DNA from: JAWWPY01 sp964412845
GTDB lineage: Bacteria > Actinomycetota > Actinomycetes > Streptosporangiales > Streptosporangiaceae
Reading direction: 5' to 3'
NCBI GenBank assembly: GCA_964412845.1
Contig: CAYPQM010000019.1
Span: 1 to 51,824, forward strand
DNA length: 51,824 nt
The translations under genes and the position numbers were made by a program. The notes below the pieces were generated by a model. It saw only the letters and a list, made by a program, of their open reading frames with translations, was not told the DNA's origin and searched no databases. This document shows, piece by piece, positions 39,522 through 47,867 of the stretch; the stretch's first letter is position 1, and each line of letters opens with the position of its first letter.

Positions 39522-42138
39522 CTGCCCGATCCCCCTCCGGGGTGGTGGAGGCGGCACCGTCCCGCTCCCGGTAGCCAGGGTGGCGCGGGCCGGGGCCGTC
39601 CGGCTCGGGCACCGCGGGCAGCGACAGGGTCATGGTCAGCCCCCCGCCCGGGGTTTCCTCGGGGTCAAGGGTGCCGCCCATGGCTTCGGCCAGCCCGCGG
39701 GACAGGGCCAGGCCCAGGCCGACGCCCGTGGTGTTGTCGGTGTCGCCGAGCCGCTGGAACGGCACAAACATGCGGTCACGGTCCTGCTCGGGAATGCCGG
39801 GGCCGCGATCGACGACCCGCAGTTCGACCCGGTCGCCCAGGACGCTCGCGGTCAGCAACGGTGGCGACCCCTCCGGGGAGTACCGCAGGGCATTCCCGGC
39901 CAGGTTGACGATGACCCGCTCCAGGATGCCCGGATCTACGGTGACCGCGGGCAGTGAATCGGGGATGTCCACGACCACCGCCGTGCGGCCGATACCGAGG
40001 TCATCCAGGGCGCGGGCGACGATGTCACCGAGCCCGGCGGGCCGGGGGAAGACAGACATGGCCCCGGCTTGCAGCCTGCTCATGTCGAGCAGGTTGTCCA
40101 CCAGGTGGGCGAGCCGGTCGAGGGACTCGTCGGCCGTGGCGAGCAGTTCATCGCGGTCCGCCACATTCCAATGGATGTCGGACGATCGCAGGCTGGTCAC
40201 CGCAGCCTTGGCCGAGGCCAGCGGGGTGCGCAGGTCATGCGAGACGGCGGCGAGCAGCGCGGTCCTCATCCGGTCGGCCGCGGCGATGGGCCTGGCTGCC
40301 TCCGCGGCCGCGACCAGCCGCTGCTGCTCGAGTGCGACCGCGGCGTAGGCGGCGAAGGCCCCGAGGACCCGGCGGTCATCCGCGGGGAGGGCCCGCCCCC
40401 GCAGCGCCAGCGTGAGCGTCTCTGTCACCGGCACCTCCACGTCGGCGTCCGCGGGCCGGCCGAGCGGCGGCTCACCCGAGTGCGCCACGGCCTGCCAGTC
40501 GGCCGTAGGCCCGCGCTGGGCGCTGCCCTGTCTGGCAGTGCACTCCAGGAGCGTCACGGACTCCATGCCGAACGCTTCGCGCACCCGGTCGAGCACGGCC
40601 GCCACGGCATGCTGGCCGCGCAGCACGCTGCCTGCCGTGGTAGCCAGCAGCTGCGACTCCGCGTTGGCCCTGGCCGCCTGCCGGGTGCGCCGGGCCGCGG
40701 TATCCATCACCGAGCTGACCACCAGGCCGACCGCGATGAACACCCCCAGGGCCAGGACGTTGTTCTTCTCGGAGATGGTCCACCGGTGGATGGGCGGGGT
40801 GAAGTAGTAGTTGAGCAGCAGGGATCCGGTGATCGCCACCAGCACCGCGGGGACGAACCCGCCGACCAGGGCCACCGCGATGACCGCCACCAGGAAGGCG
40901 AGCACGTCACTGGTCAGGTTCAGATTGCCGCGTGCGGAAGCCAGGGCCACTGTGAGCAGCGGGACCAGGATCGCGCCGAGCGCATAGCCCGACAGCCGAC
41001 GGCGCGGCGTGAGGCCGCCCCGCGACCGGGGCAGGCCGCGGCCGCGGCCCATCCGGGAGTGGGTCACGATGTGCACGTCGATGTCGCCGGAGCCGCGGAT
41101 AGTCCGCATGCTCACGCCTGGTCCGGTGAGCAGGGCGGACAGCCAGGACCGGCGGCTCGCGCCGAGCACCAGCTGGGTGGCGTTCTCCGCCCGGGCGAAG
41201 GTGAGCAGCGCGTCCGGGATGTTGTCGCCGATCACCTCGTAGTAAGTACCGCCGATCGACTCGGCGAGCCTGCGCTGTGCGGCCAGTTCCGCCGGGTCGG
41301 CGCCGGTCAGCCCGTCGGACCGGGTGACGTGCACGGCGAGCAGATCGCCCCCCGTGGACCGGGCGGCGATCCGCGCCGCGCGGCGGATCAGCGTCTCACC
41401 TTCCTGGCCGCCGGTGAGCGCCACCACGACCCGCTCCCGGGCCTCCCAGGTGCTGTGGATGTCGTGCGCGGCCCGGTAACGCTGCAAGCCCTCGTCCACT
41501 TTGTCGGCCAGCCAGAGCAGCGCCAGCTCACGCAGCGCGGTCAGGTTCCCGGTACGGAAGTAGTTGGTCAGCGCCGCGTCGATCTTCTCCGGCGGGTAGA
41601 TGTTCCCGTGCGCCATCCGGCGGCGCAGCGCCTCCGGTGTCATGTCGACCAGCTCGACCTGGTCGGCCGCCCGCACCATGGCGTCGGGGACCGTCTCCCG
41701 CTGCGGCACGCCGGTGATCTTCTCGACGACGTCGTTGAGCGATTCCAGGTGCTGGATATTGACCGTGGAGATCACGTCGATGCCGGCCGCCAGCAGTTCC
41801 TCGACATCCTCCCAGCGCTTCGCGTTGCGCGAGCCGGGCACGTTGGTGTGCGCGAACTCGTCGACCAGCGCGATCTCAGGCCTGCGGGCCAGCACCGCGC
41901 CGAGATCCATTTCCTCGAAGGTCGTGCCACGGTAGGGCAGCCGGGCCCGCGGCATGATCTCCAGGCCGTCGAGCAGGACCGCCGTGTGCGGCCGCCCGTG
42001 GGTCTCCACGAACGCCACGACCACATCGGCCCCGCGCTCGACGCGCCGGTGGCCTTCGCCGAGCATGGCGAAGGTCTTGCCGACTCCGGCCGCGGCCCCG
42101 AGATAAATCCGGAGCTGTCCCCGGTCCTGCTGGCTCAT
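39511..42138 (-). CDS. kdpD: KdpD sensor histidine kinase
   Basis: 875 residues with the full KdpD plan. N-terminal KdpD domain with Walker A-like GAAAGVGKTFAML and VDEFAHTN; a USP-like domain (about 230-360); four closely spaced helices (DUF4118, about 390-495); a GAF-like segment; HisKA (AAVSHDLRTPLASAKAAV); and HATPase (NLAGNALRYSP, VDRGPGIPEQDRD, GVGLGLALSRGLAEAMGG). It senses potassium limitation and phosphorylates a KdpE-type regulator. ATG 42138 follows GGGAG. Its 102-base leader contains an exact 18-bp tandem duplication, so it may have its own promoter. Confidence 0.96.
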   Translation of the reverse strand: MSQQDRGQLRIYLGAAAGVGKTFAMLGEGHRRVERGADVVVAFVETHGRPHTAVLLDGLEIMPRARLPYRGTTFEEMDLGAVLARRPEIALVDEFAHTNVPGSRNAKRWEDVEELLAAGIDVISTVNIQHLESLNDVVEKITGVPQRETVPDAMVRAADQVELVDMTPEALRRRMAHGNIYPPEKIDAALTNYFRTGNLTALRELALLWLADKVDEGLQRYRAAHDIHSTWEARERVVVALTGGQEGETLIRRAARIAARSTGGDLLAVHVTRSDGLTGADPAELAAQRRLAESIGGTYYEVIGDNIPDALLTFARAENATQLVLGASRRSWLSALLTGPGVSMRTIRGSGDIDVHIVTHSRMGRGRGLPRSRGGLTPRRRLSGYALGAILVPLLTVALASARGNLNLTSDVLAFLVAVIAVALVGGFVPAVLVAITGSLLLNYYFTPPIHRWTISEKNNVLALGVFIAVGLVVSSVMDTAARRTRQAARANAESQLLATTAGSVLRGQHAVAAVLDRVREAFGMESVTLLECTARQGSAQRGPTADWQAVAHSGEPPLGRPADADVEVPVTETLTLALRGRALPADDRRVLGAFAAYAAVALEQQRLVAAAEAARPIAAADRMRTALLAAVSHDLRTPLASAKAAVTSLRSSDIHWNVADRDELLATADESLDRLAHLVDNLLDMSRLQAGAMSVFPRPAGLGDIVARALDDLGIGRTAVVVDIPDSLPAVTVDPGILERVIVNLAGNALRYSPEGSPPLLTASVLGDRVELRVVDRGPGIPEQDRDRMFVPFQRLGDTDNTTGVGLGLALSRGLAEAMGGTLDPEETPGGGLTMTLSLPAVPEPDGPGPRHPGYRERDGAASTTPEGDRADAG

Positions 42139-42155
42139 GATCTCCCTGTCAAAGA

Positions 42156-42191
42156 AAACTCCTGCTCAGTATCAAACTCCTGCTCAGTATC
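42156..42191. repeat. Exact 18-bp tandem duplication in the kdpD leader
   Basis: AAACTCCTGCTCAGTATC occurs at 42156-42173 and again at 42174-42191. On the minus strand each copy reads GATACTGAGCAGGAGTTT, with a -10-like GATACT and a ribosome-site-like AGGAG. It is AT-rich against its surroundings. Confidence 0.85.
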
Positions 42192-42240
42192 AGTGTGCCC
42201 ACTCACCTGGTCAGGCCGCACGGCTGGTTCCGATCACCGG

Positions 42241-42984
42241 TCACGGCTGGTAGCGGTAGCCCATGGCGGGTTCGGTGAGCAGGTGGCGGGGGCGGGCTGG
42301 GTCTTCCTCCAGTTTCCGGCGCAGCCTGGCCATGTGGTAGCGCAGGTAGTTGGTGTTGTTCTCGAAACCTGGGCCCCACACCTCCTGGAGCAGTGCCCGG
42401 GATCCGACCAGCCGCCCGGGCGAGCGCAGCAGGATCTCCAGCAGCCGCCACTCGGTGGGAGTCAGCCGCACGGCCTCGATGCCGTTGGTGACCGTGTGCG
42501 CGGCGAGGTCGATCACGCACGGCCCGATCCTGACCCGCGACGTGTGCAGGGGAGACTCGTCCCGGCGCAGCACGGCCCGCAGCCGGGCCAGCAGTTCCTC
42601 CATGGAGAACGGCTTGGTGACGTAGTCGTCCGCACCCGCGTCCAGGGCGCCGATCTTGTCCCCTGACCCGGTGCGGCCCGACAGCACGATGACCGGCGCC
42701 CGTGACCAGCCGCGCAGTTCGCGGATCACCTCGACGCCCTCGACGTCGGGCAGGCCCAGGTCGAGGATGACGGCGTCCGGCGGCCGCTTGGCCGCCTCGG
42801 CCAGCGCCGCCCGTCCGGTCGGCGCGGTGGTGACGTCGTAGCTGCGGGCGCGCAGGTTGATGCGCAGGGCCCGGAGCAGGGCAGGTTCGTCTTCGACGAT
42901 AAGGACGCGGGTCACTGGTGTCGGCGAGGGGGCCGGCGAGCCGTGGCCGGCGCCGGCGCCCTCGTCTGGAGCCACTGCAGTCAT
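42241..42984 (-). CDS. kdpE: KdpE-like OmpR-family response regulator A
   Basis: 247 residues: receiver with phospho-acceptor Asp75 (VILDLGLPD) and an uninterrupted winged-helix domain (VRLTPTEWRLLEILLRSPGRL, ending LTEPAMGYRYQP). A 23-residue Gly/Ala/Pro extension precedes the receiver. ATG 42984 is nine bases after kdpC, so it is likely co-transcribed with the transporter, while kdpD follows after 102 bases. Expected to activate kdp transcription when phosphorylated by KdpD; it shares that role potentially with regulator B. Confidence 0.92.
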   Translation of the reverse strand: MTAVAPDEGAGAGHGSPAPSPTPVTRVLIVEDEPALLRALRINLRARSYDVTTAPTGRAALAEAAKRPPDAVILDLGLPDVEGVEVIRELRGWSRAPVIVLSGRTGSGDKIGALDAGADDYVTKPFSMEELLARLRAVLRRDESPLHTSRVRIGPCVIDLAAHTVTNGIEAVRLTPTEWRLLEILLRSPGRLVGSRALLQEVWGPGFENNTNYLRYHMARLRRKLEEDPARPRHLLTEPAMGYRYQP

Positions 42985-42993
42985 CCGTTCGGC

Positions 42994-43629
42994 TCAGGAG
43001 GTTGGGAACTTCTGGTTGAGCGCGATGTTGAGGGTGAGCACATCCACCCGCGGCTCGCCCAGGAATCCGAGGGCGCGGCCCTGGACGAACTGGCTGACCA
43101 GCGCGCGGACCGACGATGCGGATACGTGCCGGGCCGCGGCGACCCGGTTCACCTGGAGGTAGGCGTAGGCCGGGGAGATGTCCGGGTCCAGGCCGGACGC
43201 CGAGGCGGTCACCGCGTCAGGTGGCACGCTGGCCGGGCTGACTCCGTTGAACTTCGCCACCTGGGCCCGGCGGGTCTTGATGAGCTGGACCAGGTCCGGG
43301 TTGTTCGGGCCCAGGTTGGATGCGGCCGAGAAGCCCGGGTCGCAGCCGTAGTCGGTCTTGACCGTGGCGTTGACCGCGTTGGATGGCCGGGGCTGGAAGT
43401 ACTGCGGCAGCGGGTTGCCCTTGGCGTCGGTGAACTCCTGGCAGAGCAGGCTGGAACCGACGACCTGGCCTTTGTAGCTGACCAGCGAGCCGTTGGCCTG
43501 GTGGTGGAAGGCCACCTGGGCGATGCCCAGCACCACCAGCGGGTAGCCGACCCCGCAGATGACGGTGAACACCAGGAGCCCCCGGAGCGCCGCGATGTGC
43601 TGGCGCAGCAGAGCTGGGAGACGTGACAT
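42994..43629 (-). CDS. kdpC: Potassium-transporting ATPase subunit C (KdpC)
   Basis: 211 residues: one N-terminal helix (GLLVFTVICGVGYPLVVLGI) and an exported domain with LLCQEFTD, FQPRPSNAV, SGLDPDISPAYAYLQVNRVA and FLGEPRVDVLTLNIAL, all KdpC landmarks. I use ATG 43629 (GGTGG nine bases before), five bases after kdpB; a TTG at 43638 is possible. KdpC stabilises the KdpFABC complex and aids high-affinity potassium capture. Confidence 0.96.
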   Translation of the reverse strand: MSRLPALLRQHIAALRGLLVFTVICGVGYPLVVLGIAQVAFHHQANGSLVSYKGQVVGSSLLCQEFTDAKGNPLPQYFQPRPSNAVNATVKTDYGCDPGFSAASNLGPNNPDLVQLIKTRRAQVAKFNGVSPASVPPDAVTASASGLDPDISPAYAYLQVNRVAAARHVSASSVRALVSQFVQGRALGFLGEPRVDVLTLNIALNQKFPTS

Positions 43630-43634
43630 GTCGA

Positions 43635-45764
43635 TCAACCACCGAATCCTGGGATGAACTGGACGATGAGGTCAATGGCCTTGATCCCGATGAACGGGAT
43701 GACCAGGCCGCCCGCGCCGTAGATCCACAGGTTCCGGCGCAGCAGCGCCGACGCGGAGGCGGGCCGGTACTTGACCCCGCGCAGCGCCAGCGGGATCAGC
43801 GCGATGATGATCAGCGCGTTGAAGATGATCGCCGAGGTGATCGCTGACTGCGGGCTGTGCAGGTGCATGATGTTGAGCAGCTTCAGGCCGGGGAAGACCC
43901 CGGCGAACATCGCCGGGATGATGGCGAAGTACTTGGCCACGTCGTTGGCGATGGAGAAGGTGGTCAGCGCCCCGCGGGTGATCAGCAACTGCTTGCCGAT
44001 CTCCACGATCTCGATGAGCTTGGTCGGGTTGGAGTCGAGATCCACCATGTTCCCCGCCTCCTTGGCGGCGGAGGTCCCGGTGTTCATCGCCACCCCGACG
44101 TCGGCCTGGGCCAGCGCGGGGGCGTCGTTGGTGCCGTCCCCGGTCATCGCGACCAGCTTGCCGCCTTCCTGCTCCTTCTTGATCAGCGCCATCTTGTCTT
44201 CTGGCGTGGCCTCGGCGAGGAAGTCGTCCACGCCGGACTCATCGGCGATCGCCTTGGCGGTCAGCGGGTTGTCGCCGGTGATCATGATGGTGCGGATGCC
44301 CATCGTGCGCATCTCAGCGAACCGCTCGGCGATACCTTCCTTGACGATGTCCTTCAGGTGGATGACACCGAGCGCGCGGGCCGTGCCGTGTGCTCGCTCC
44401 GCCACCACCAGCGGGGTGCCGCCGGCCGAGGAGATGCCGTCCACGATCTCGCCCAGTTCCCCGGGGGGCGTACCGCCGTTAGCCCGGATCCACTCCCGGA
44501 CCGAGCTCGAAGCACCCTTCCGGACTTCACGGCCGTCGGCCAGATTCACGCCGCTCATCCGGGTCTGCGCGGTGAACTCGACGAACTCCGCGCCCTGCAG
44601 TTCACCCTCGTGCCGCTCGCGCAGGCCGTACTGGTCCTTGGCCAGCACCACGATGGACCGGCCTTCCGGTGTGTAGTCGGCCATGCTGGACAGCTGGGCC
44701 GCGTCGGCCAGTTCCGCCGGGGTGACCCCGCCGACCGGGAGGAACTCGCTGGCCTGGCGGTTGCCGATGGTGATGGTGCCGGTCTTGTCCAGCAGCAGGG
44801 TGTTCACGTCGCCCGCGGCCTCGACCGCGCGGCCGGACATGGCCAGCACGTTCCGCTGCACCAGCCGGTCCATGCCCGCGATGCCGATCGCCGACAGCAG
44901 CGCCCCGATCGTCGTCGGGATCAGCGCGACCAGCAGGGCGACCAGGATGACCAGGCTCTGCGGCGCGCCGGAGTAGAACGCCATGGGCTGCAGCGTGATG
45001 ACGGCCAGCAGGAAGATGACCGTCAGCGACGCGAGCAGGATGTTGAGGGCGATCTCGTTCGGCGTCTTCTGCCGTGAGGCGCCTTCGACCAGGGCGATCA
45101 TCCGGTCGATGAAGGTCTCGCCGGGCTTGGAGGTGATCTTCACGACGATCCGGTCGGACAGCACCTTGGTGCCGCCGGTGACCGCGGACCGGTCGCCGCC
45201 GGACTCCCGGATGACCGGCGCGGACTCACCGGTGATGGCCGACTCGTCCACCGAGGCCACGCCCTCGACGACGTCGCCGTCACCGGGGATGATCTGGCCC
45301 GCCTCGATCACGACGAAGTCGCCGAGCGTGAGCTGGGTACCCGGTACTTCGGTCTCGCGGGTGTCGGCGGCGGGCTGGCCCGGCTGCCAGCCGGTGAGGC
45401 GGCGCGCCACGGTTTCCCGCTTGGTCCGGCGCAGCGTCTCGGCCTGGGCCTTGCCCCGGCCCTCGGCCACGGCCTCGGCGAGGTTGGCGAAGACCACGGT
45501 CAGCCAGAGCCAGACGGTGATCGTCCAGGCGAAGACCGAGGGGCTGGTGATGGCCGAGTAGGTGGTCAGCGCCGCGCCGACCTCGACCACGAACATGACC
45601 GGGTTCTTGAGCTGGACCCGGGGGTCGAGCTTCTTGAATGCGTCCGGCAGCGAGTGCCAGAGCATGGCCGGGTCGAGCAGGCCGCCGCCGATCCGGCGCC
45701 GCGGCTCGGGGGCCTGCTCCGGGCGGGGGCCCGGGCTGGCCTGCTGGGTAGTTGTCACAGACAT
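43635..45764 (-). CDS. kdpB: Potassium-transporting P-type ATPase subunit B (KdpB)
   Basis: 709 residues: the P-type ATPase engine of the Kdp pump. Phosphorylation site DKTGT (Asp326), actuator TGES (178-181, Ser181 matching the regulatory serine of E. coli KdpB), TGDGTNDAPAL hinge and TPEDKM nucleotide region. The N-terminus is extended by about 20 Pro/Arg-rich residues. ATG 45764 is one base after kdpA. It hydrolyses ATP to drive potassium through KdpA. Confidence 0.98.
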   Translation of the reverse strand: MSVTTTQQASPGPRPEQAPEPRRRIGGGLLDPAMLWHSLPDAFKKLDPRVQLKNPVMFVVEVGAALTTYSAITSPSVFAWTITVWLWLTVVFANLAEAVAEGRGKAQAETLRRTKRETVARRLTGWQPGQPAADTRETEVPGTQLTLGDFVVIEAGQIIPGDGDVVEGVASVDESAITGESAPVIRESGGDRSAVTGGTKVLSDRIVVKITSKPGETFIDRMIALVEGASRQKTPNEIALNILLASLTVIFLLAVITLQPMAFYSGAPQSLVILVALLVALIPTTIGALLSAIGIAGMDRLVQRNVLAMSGRAVEAAGDVNTLLLDKTGTITIGNRQASEFLPVGGVTPAELADAAQLSSMADYTPEGRSIVVLAKDQYGLRERHEGELQGAEFVEFTAQTRMSGVNLADGREVRKGASSSVREWIRANGGTPPGELGEIVDGISSAGGTPLVVAERAHGTARALGVIHLKDIVKEGIAERFAEMRTMGIRTIMITGDNPLTAKAIADESGVDDFLAEATPEDKMALIKKEQEGGKLVAMTGDGTNDAPALAQADVGVAMNTGTSAAKEAGNMVDLDSNPTKLIEIVEIGKQLLITRGALTTFSIANDVAKYFAIIPAMFAGVFPGLKLLNIMHLHSPQSAITSAIIFNALIIIALIPLALRGVKYRPASASALLRRNLWIYGAGGLVIPFIGIKAIDLIVQFIPGFGG

Positions 45765-45765
45765 A

Positions 45766-47427
45766 TCAGTGCAGCCCTTCGGCGAACGGTCCGAGTGCGA
45801 GCGCGGGGAAGTAGGTCAGGCCGACCAGGATGAGGATGACGCCGACGAGCATTCCCACAAACAGCGGTTTGTGCGTGTCCATGGTGCCGACGCTCGCGGG
45901 TACCGGTTGCTGCCGGGCCAGCGAGCCGGCCAGGCCGAGCGCGAAGATTTCCGGCGCGAACCGGCCGAGCAGCATCACGATGCCGCCGACCGTGTTGTAC
46001 CAGGGAGTGTTCGTGGTCAGGCCCGCGAACGCCGACCCGTTGTTGTTGGCCTCGGAGGCGAACGCGTACATGATCTCGGTCAGGCCGTGCGGCCCGGCAT
46101 TGAGGATGGATGCTCTCGGGACCTTGAGGGCGAGCGACAGGCCCGCCGCGCCCAGGACCAGGGTGGGGATGGTCAGGAAGTACAGGGCCGCGTACTTCAT
46201 CTCGGCGGGCCGGATCTTCTTGCCGATGTACTCCGGAGTGCGGCCCACCATGAGCCCGCCCACGAACACGGTCACGATGGCGAGGATCAGGATGCCGTAC
46301 ATGCCGGCCCCGACCCCGCCGGGAGCGATCTCGCCGAGCGCGATGTCGAACAGGGCGATCCCGCCGCCGAACGGGGTGAACGAGTCGTGGAAGGAGTTCA
46401 CCGCGCCGGTCGACGTCACCGTGGTCGAGGCGGCGAACAGGGATGAGGCGGGGGTGCCGAACCTGACTTCCTTGCCTTCCATGGCGGAATGCGCCAACTG
46501 GGGCGCCAGGCCGGCGTGCTGGGCCTCGAAGAAGCTGATCCCGCCGACCGCGGCGAGCCAGATGATGGCCATGACCGCGACGAGGGCGTAGCCCTGGCGG
46601 TTGTCGCCGACCATCTTGCCGAAGGTGCGGGGCAGCGCGAACGGGATGACCAGCAGCAGGAAGATCTCGAACCAGTCGGTGAACGGGTTCGGGTTCTCGA
46701 ACGGGTGCGCGGAGTTGGCGTTGAAGAAGCCGCCGCCGTTGTTGCCGAGTTCCTTGATGACCTCCTGGGAGGCCACCGGGCCGCCGACCATGCTCTGGTG
46801 GCTGCCGGCCAGCGTGGAGATGGTGTGCGTGGTGGTCAGGTTGTCGATCACGCCGCTCGCGGCCAGGATCAGGCCGCCGACGATGGCCAGCGGGATGAGC
46901 AGCCGCAGGGTGACCCGGGTCAGGTCCACCCAGAAGTTGCCGAGCTTGTCGGTCTTGGACCTGATGAACCCGCGGATCATGGCGATGGCGACGACGATGC
47001 CGACGCCCGCGGACAGGAAGTTCTGCACCGCGAGGCCGCTCATCTGGACCAGGTAGCCCATGGTGGACTCGCCCGAGTAGTTCTGCCAGTTCGTGTTGGT
47101 CACGAACGACGCCGCGGTGTTCCAGGCCAGGGCAGGCGGAACGTTCGCCATGCCGAGCGACAGCAGCAGGAAGTGCTGCAACCGCTCCAGACCATAAAGG
47201 AACAGCACGCTAACCGCCGAGAACGCCAGCATGCTCCGCAGATAGGCACTCCACCGCTGGTCGGCGGTGGGGTCGATGCCGATCAGCTTGTAGATCCGCT
47301 GCTCCGGCCGCCAGTGCTTGGCGCCCGTGAAGATCTTCGCCATGTAGTCGCCGAGCGGCTTGTAGCAGGCGGCCAGGGCGAGCACGAGCAGGCCGACTTG
47401 GAGCCAGCCCGCGAGGGTGCTGCTCAT
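45766..47427 (-). CDS. kdpA: Potassium-transporting ATPase subunit A (KdpA)
   Basis: 553 residues, ten helices. The four selectivity-filter segments are visible: TNTNWQNYSGE, GNNGGGFFNANSAHP, TSTGAVNSFHDSF and EANNNGSAFAGLT. ATG 47427 shares a base with the kdpF stop. This is the channel-like subunit that selects potassium. Confidence 0.98.
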   Translation of the reverse strand: MSSTLAGWLQVGLLVLALAACYKPLGDYMAKIFTGAKHWRPEQRIYKLIGIDPTADQRWSAYLRSMLAFSAVSVLFLYGLERLQHFLLLSLGMANVPPALAWNTAASFVTNTNWQNYSGESTMGYLVQMSGLAVQNFLSAGVGIVVAIAMIRGFIRSKTDKLGNFWVDLTRVTLRLLIPLAIVGGLILAASGVIDNLTTTHTISTLAGSHQSMVGGPVASQEVIKELGNNGGGFFNANSAHPFENPNPFTDWFEIFLLLVIPFALPRTFGKMVGDNRQGYALVAVMAIIWLAAVGGISFFEAQHAGLAPQLAHSAMEGKEVRFGTPASSLFAASTTVTSTGAVNSFHDSFTPFGGGIALFDIALGEIAPGGVGAGMYGILILAIVTVFVGGLMVGRTPEYIGKKIRPAEMKYAALYFLTIPTLVLGAAGLSLALKVPRASILNAGPHGLTEIMYAFASEANNNGSAFAGLTTNTPWYNTVGGIVMLLGRFAPEIFALGLAGSLARQQPVPASVGTMDTHKPLFVGMLVGVILILVGLTYFPALALGPFAEGLH

Positions 47428-47516
47428 CAGAACTTCTCCGGTGAGATCAGGGCCACCACCAGGTAGCCGACAAGCAGGATGCCGACGATGAGGCCGATGA
47501 TGTTCTCAGCGCTCAA
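47427..47516 (-). CDS. kdpF: KdpF, 29-residue Kdp subunit
   Basis: The minus-strand frame TTG AGC GCT GAG ... TTC TGA encodes 29 residues: MSAENIIG, one hydrophobic helix (LIVGILLVGYLVVALI) and the family ending SPEKF. Size, position and the C-terminal PEKF match actinobacterial KdpF. The start is TTG (47514-47516). The stop TGA overlaps the kdpA ATG by one base. KdpF stabilises the KdpABC complex in the membrane. Confidence 0.9.
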   Translation of the reverse strand: MSAENIIGLIVGILLVGYLVVALISPEKF

Positions 47517-47595
47517 AGCGCTCGACCCCCTTGATGAGAAGGAAGAGCGCGGCGAAGACGACGATCGTCAGCCCGATGTAGATGAGGTCGAGCAC
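47506..47595 (-). CDS. 29-residue membrane micro-ORF preceding kdpF
   Basis: GTG 47595 opens a 29-codon frame directly after a perfect AGGAGG five bases away. The product is one membrane helix (IYIGLTIVVFAALFLLIKG) followed by a basic/acidic tail ending VERFER. Its stop (47506-47508) overlaps the kdpF TTG by 11 bases, so kdpF may depend on it for translation. It has the best ribosome site of the operon. I recall similar anonymous short ORFs before kdpF in other actinobacteria, but cannot check. It may be an additional Kdp subunit or a regulator. Confidence 0.75.
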   Translation of the reverse strand: MLDLIYIGLTIVVFAALFLLIKGVERFER

Positions 47596-47614
47596 GGGAC
47601 CCTCCTGGCATTCC

Positions 47615-47630
47615 GGGTGCGGACGCACCC
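47615..47630. promoter_or_regulatory. Inverted repeat in the kdp leader
   Basis: GGGTGCG-GA-CGCACCC lies 20 bases upstream of the micro-ORF start, just before its ribosome site. It could be a regulator site or an RNA hairpin. The rest of 47631-47810 shows no riboswitch I recognise. Confidence 0.45.
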
Positions 47631-47816
47631 CGATGGCAATCAGTGAACCCCCGCAAACCGGCCTGAAGCCCCGTCCATGCGCGACCCATGCAGGGCCGGG
47701 GTGATCCCTAACAGAACTCATGCGGCGATCGGTCCGCTGGCGGCGGTCTGCTGGTCCGCCGTCCCGGGGCATGCGCTCGGCCCAGTGGCCGGAAAACAGG
47801 AAATGAATCCCCTATG

Positions 47817-47845
47817 TTGAAGGTAGAAAATCACGTCGCTATAGC
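47817..47845 (+). promoter_or_regulatory. Promoter of twin gene 1
   Basis: TTGAAG (47817-47822) and TATAGC (47840-47845) are 17 bp apart. TGTTGAAGGTAG (47815-47826) recurs with one change at 48599-48610 before twin gene 2. A ribosome site AAGGAG (47857-47862) follows. Confidence 0.6.
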
Positions 47846-47867
47846 GGTGCGCAGGCAAGGAGCGGCA

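Noticed and set aside
40069..42666. An 865-codon open frame on the plus strand.
   Set aside because: It is antisense to kdpD and regulator A; no domain is visible.
47596..47867. A c-di-AMP (ydaO-type) riboswitch before kdp.
   Set aside because: I looked for its conserved blocks in the kdp leader and before 33416 and found none; the latter leader is also too short.
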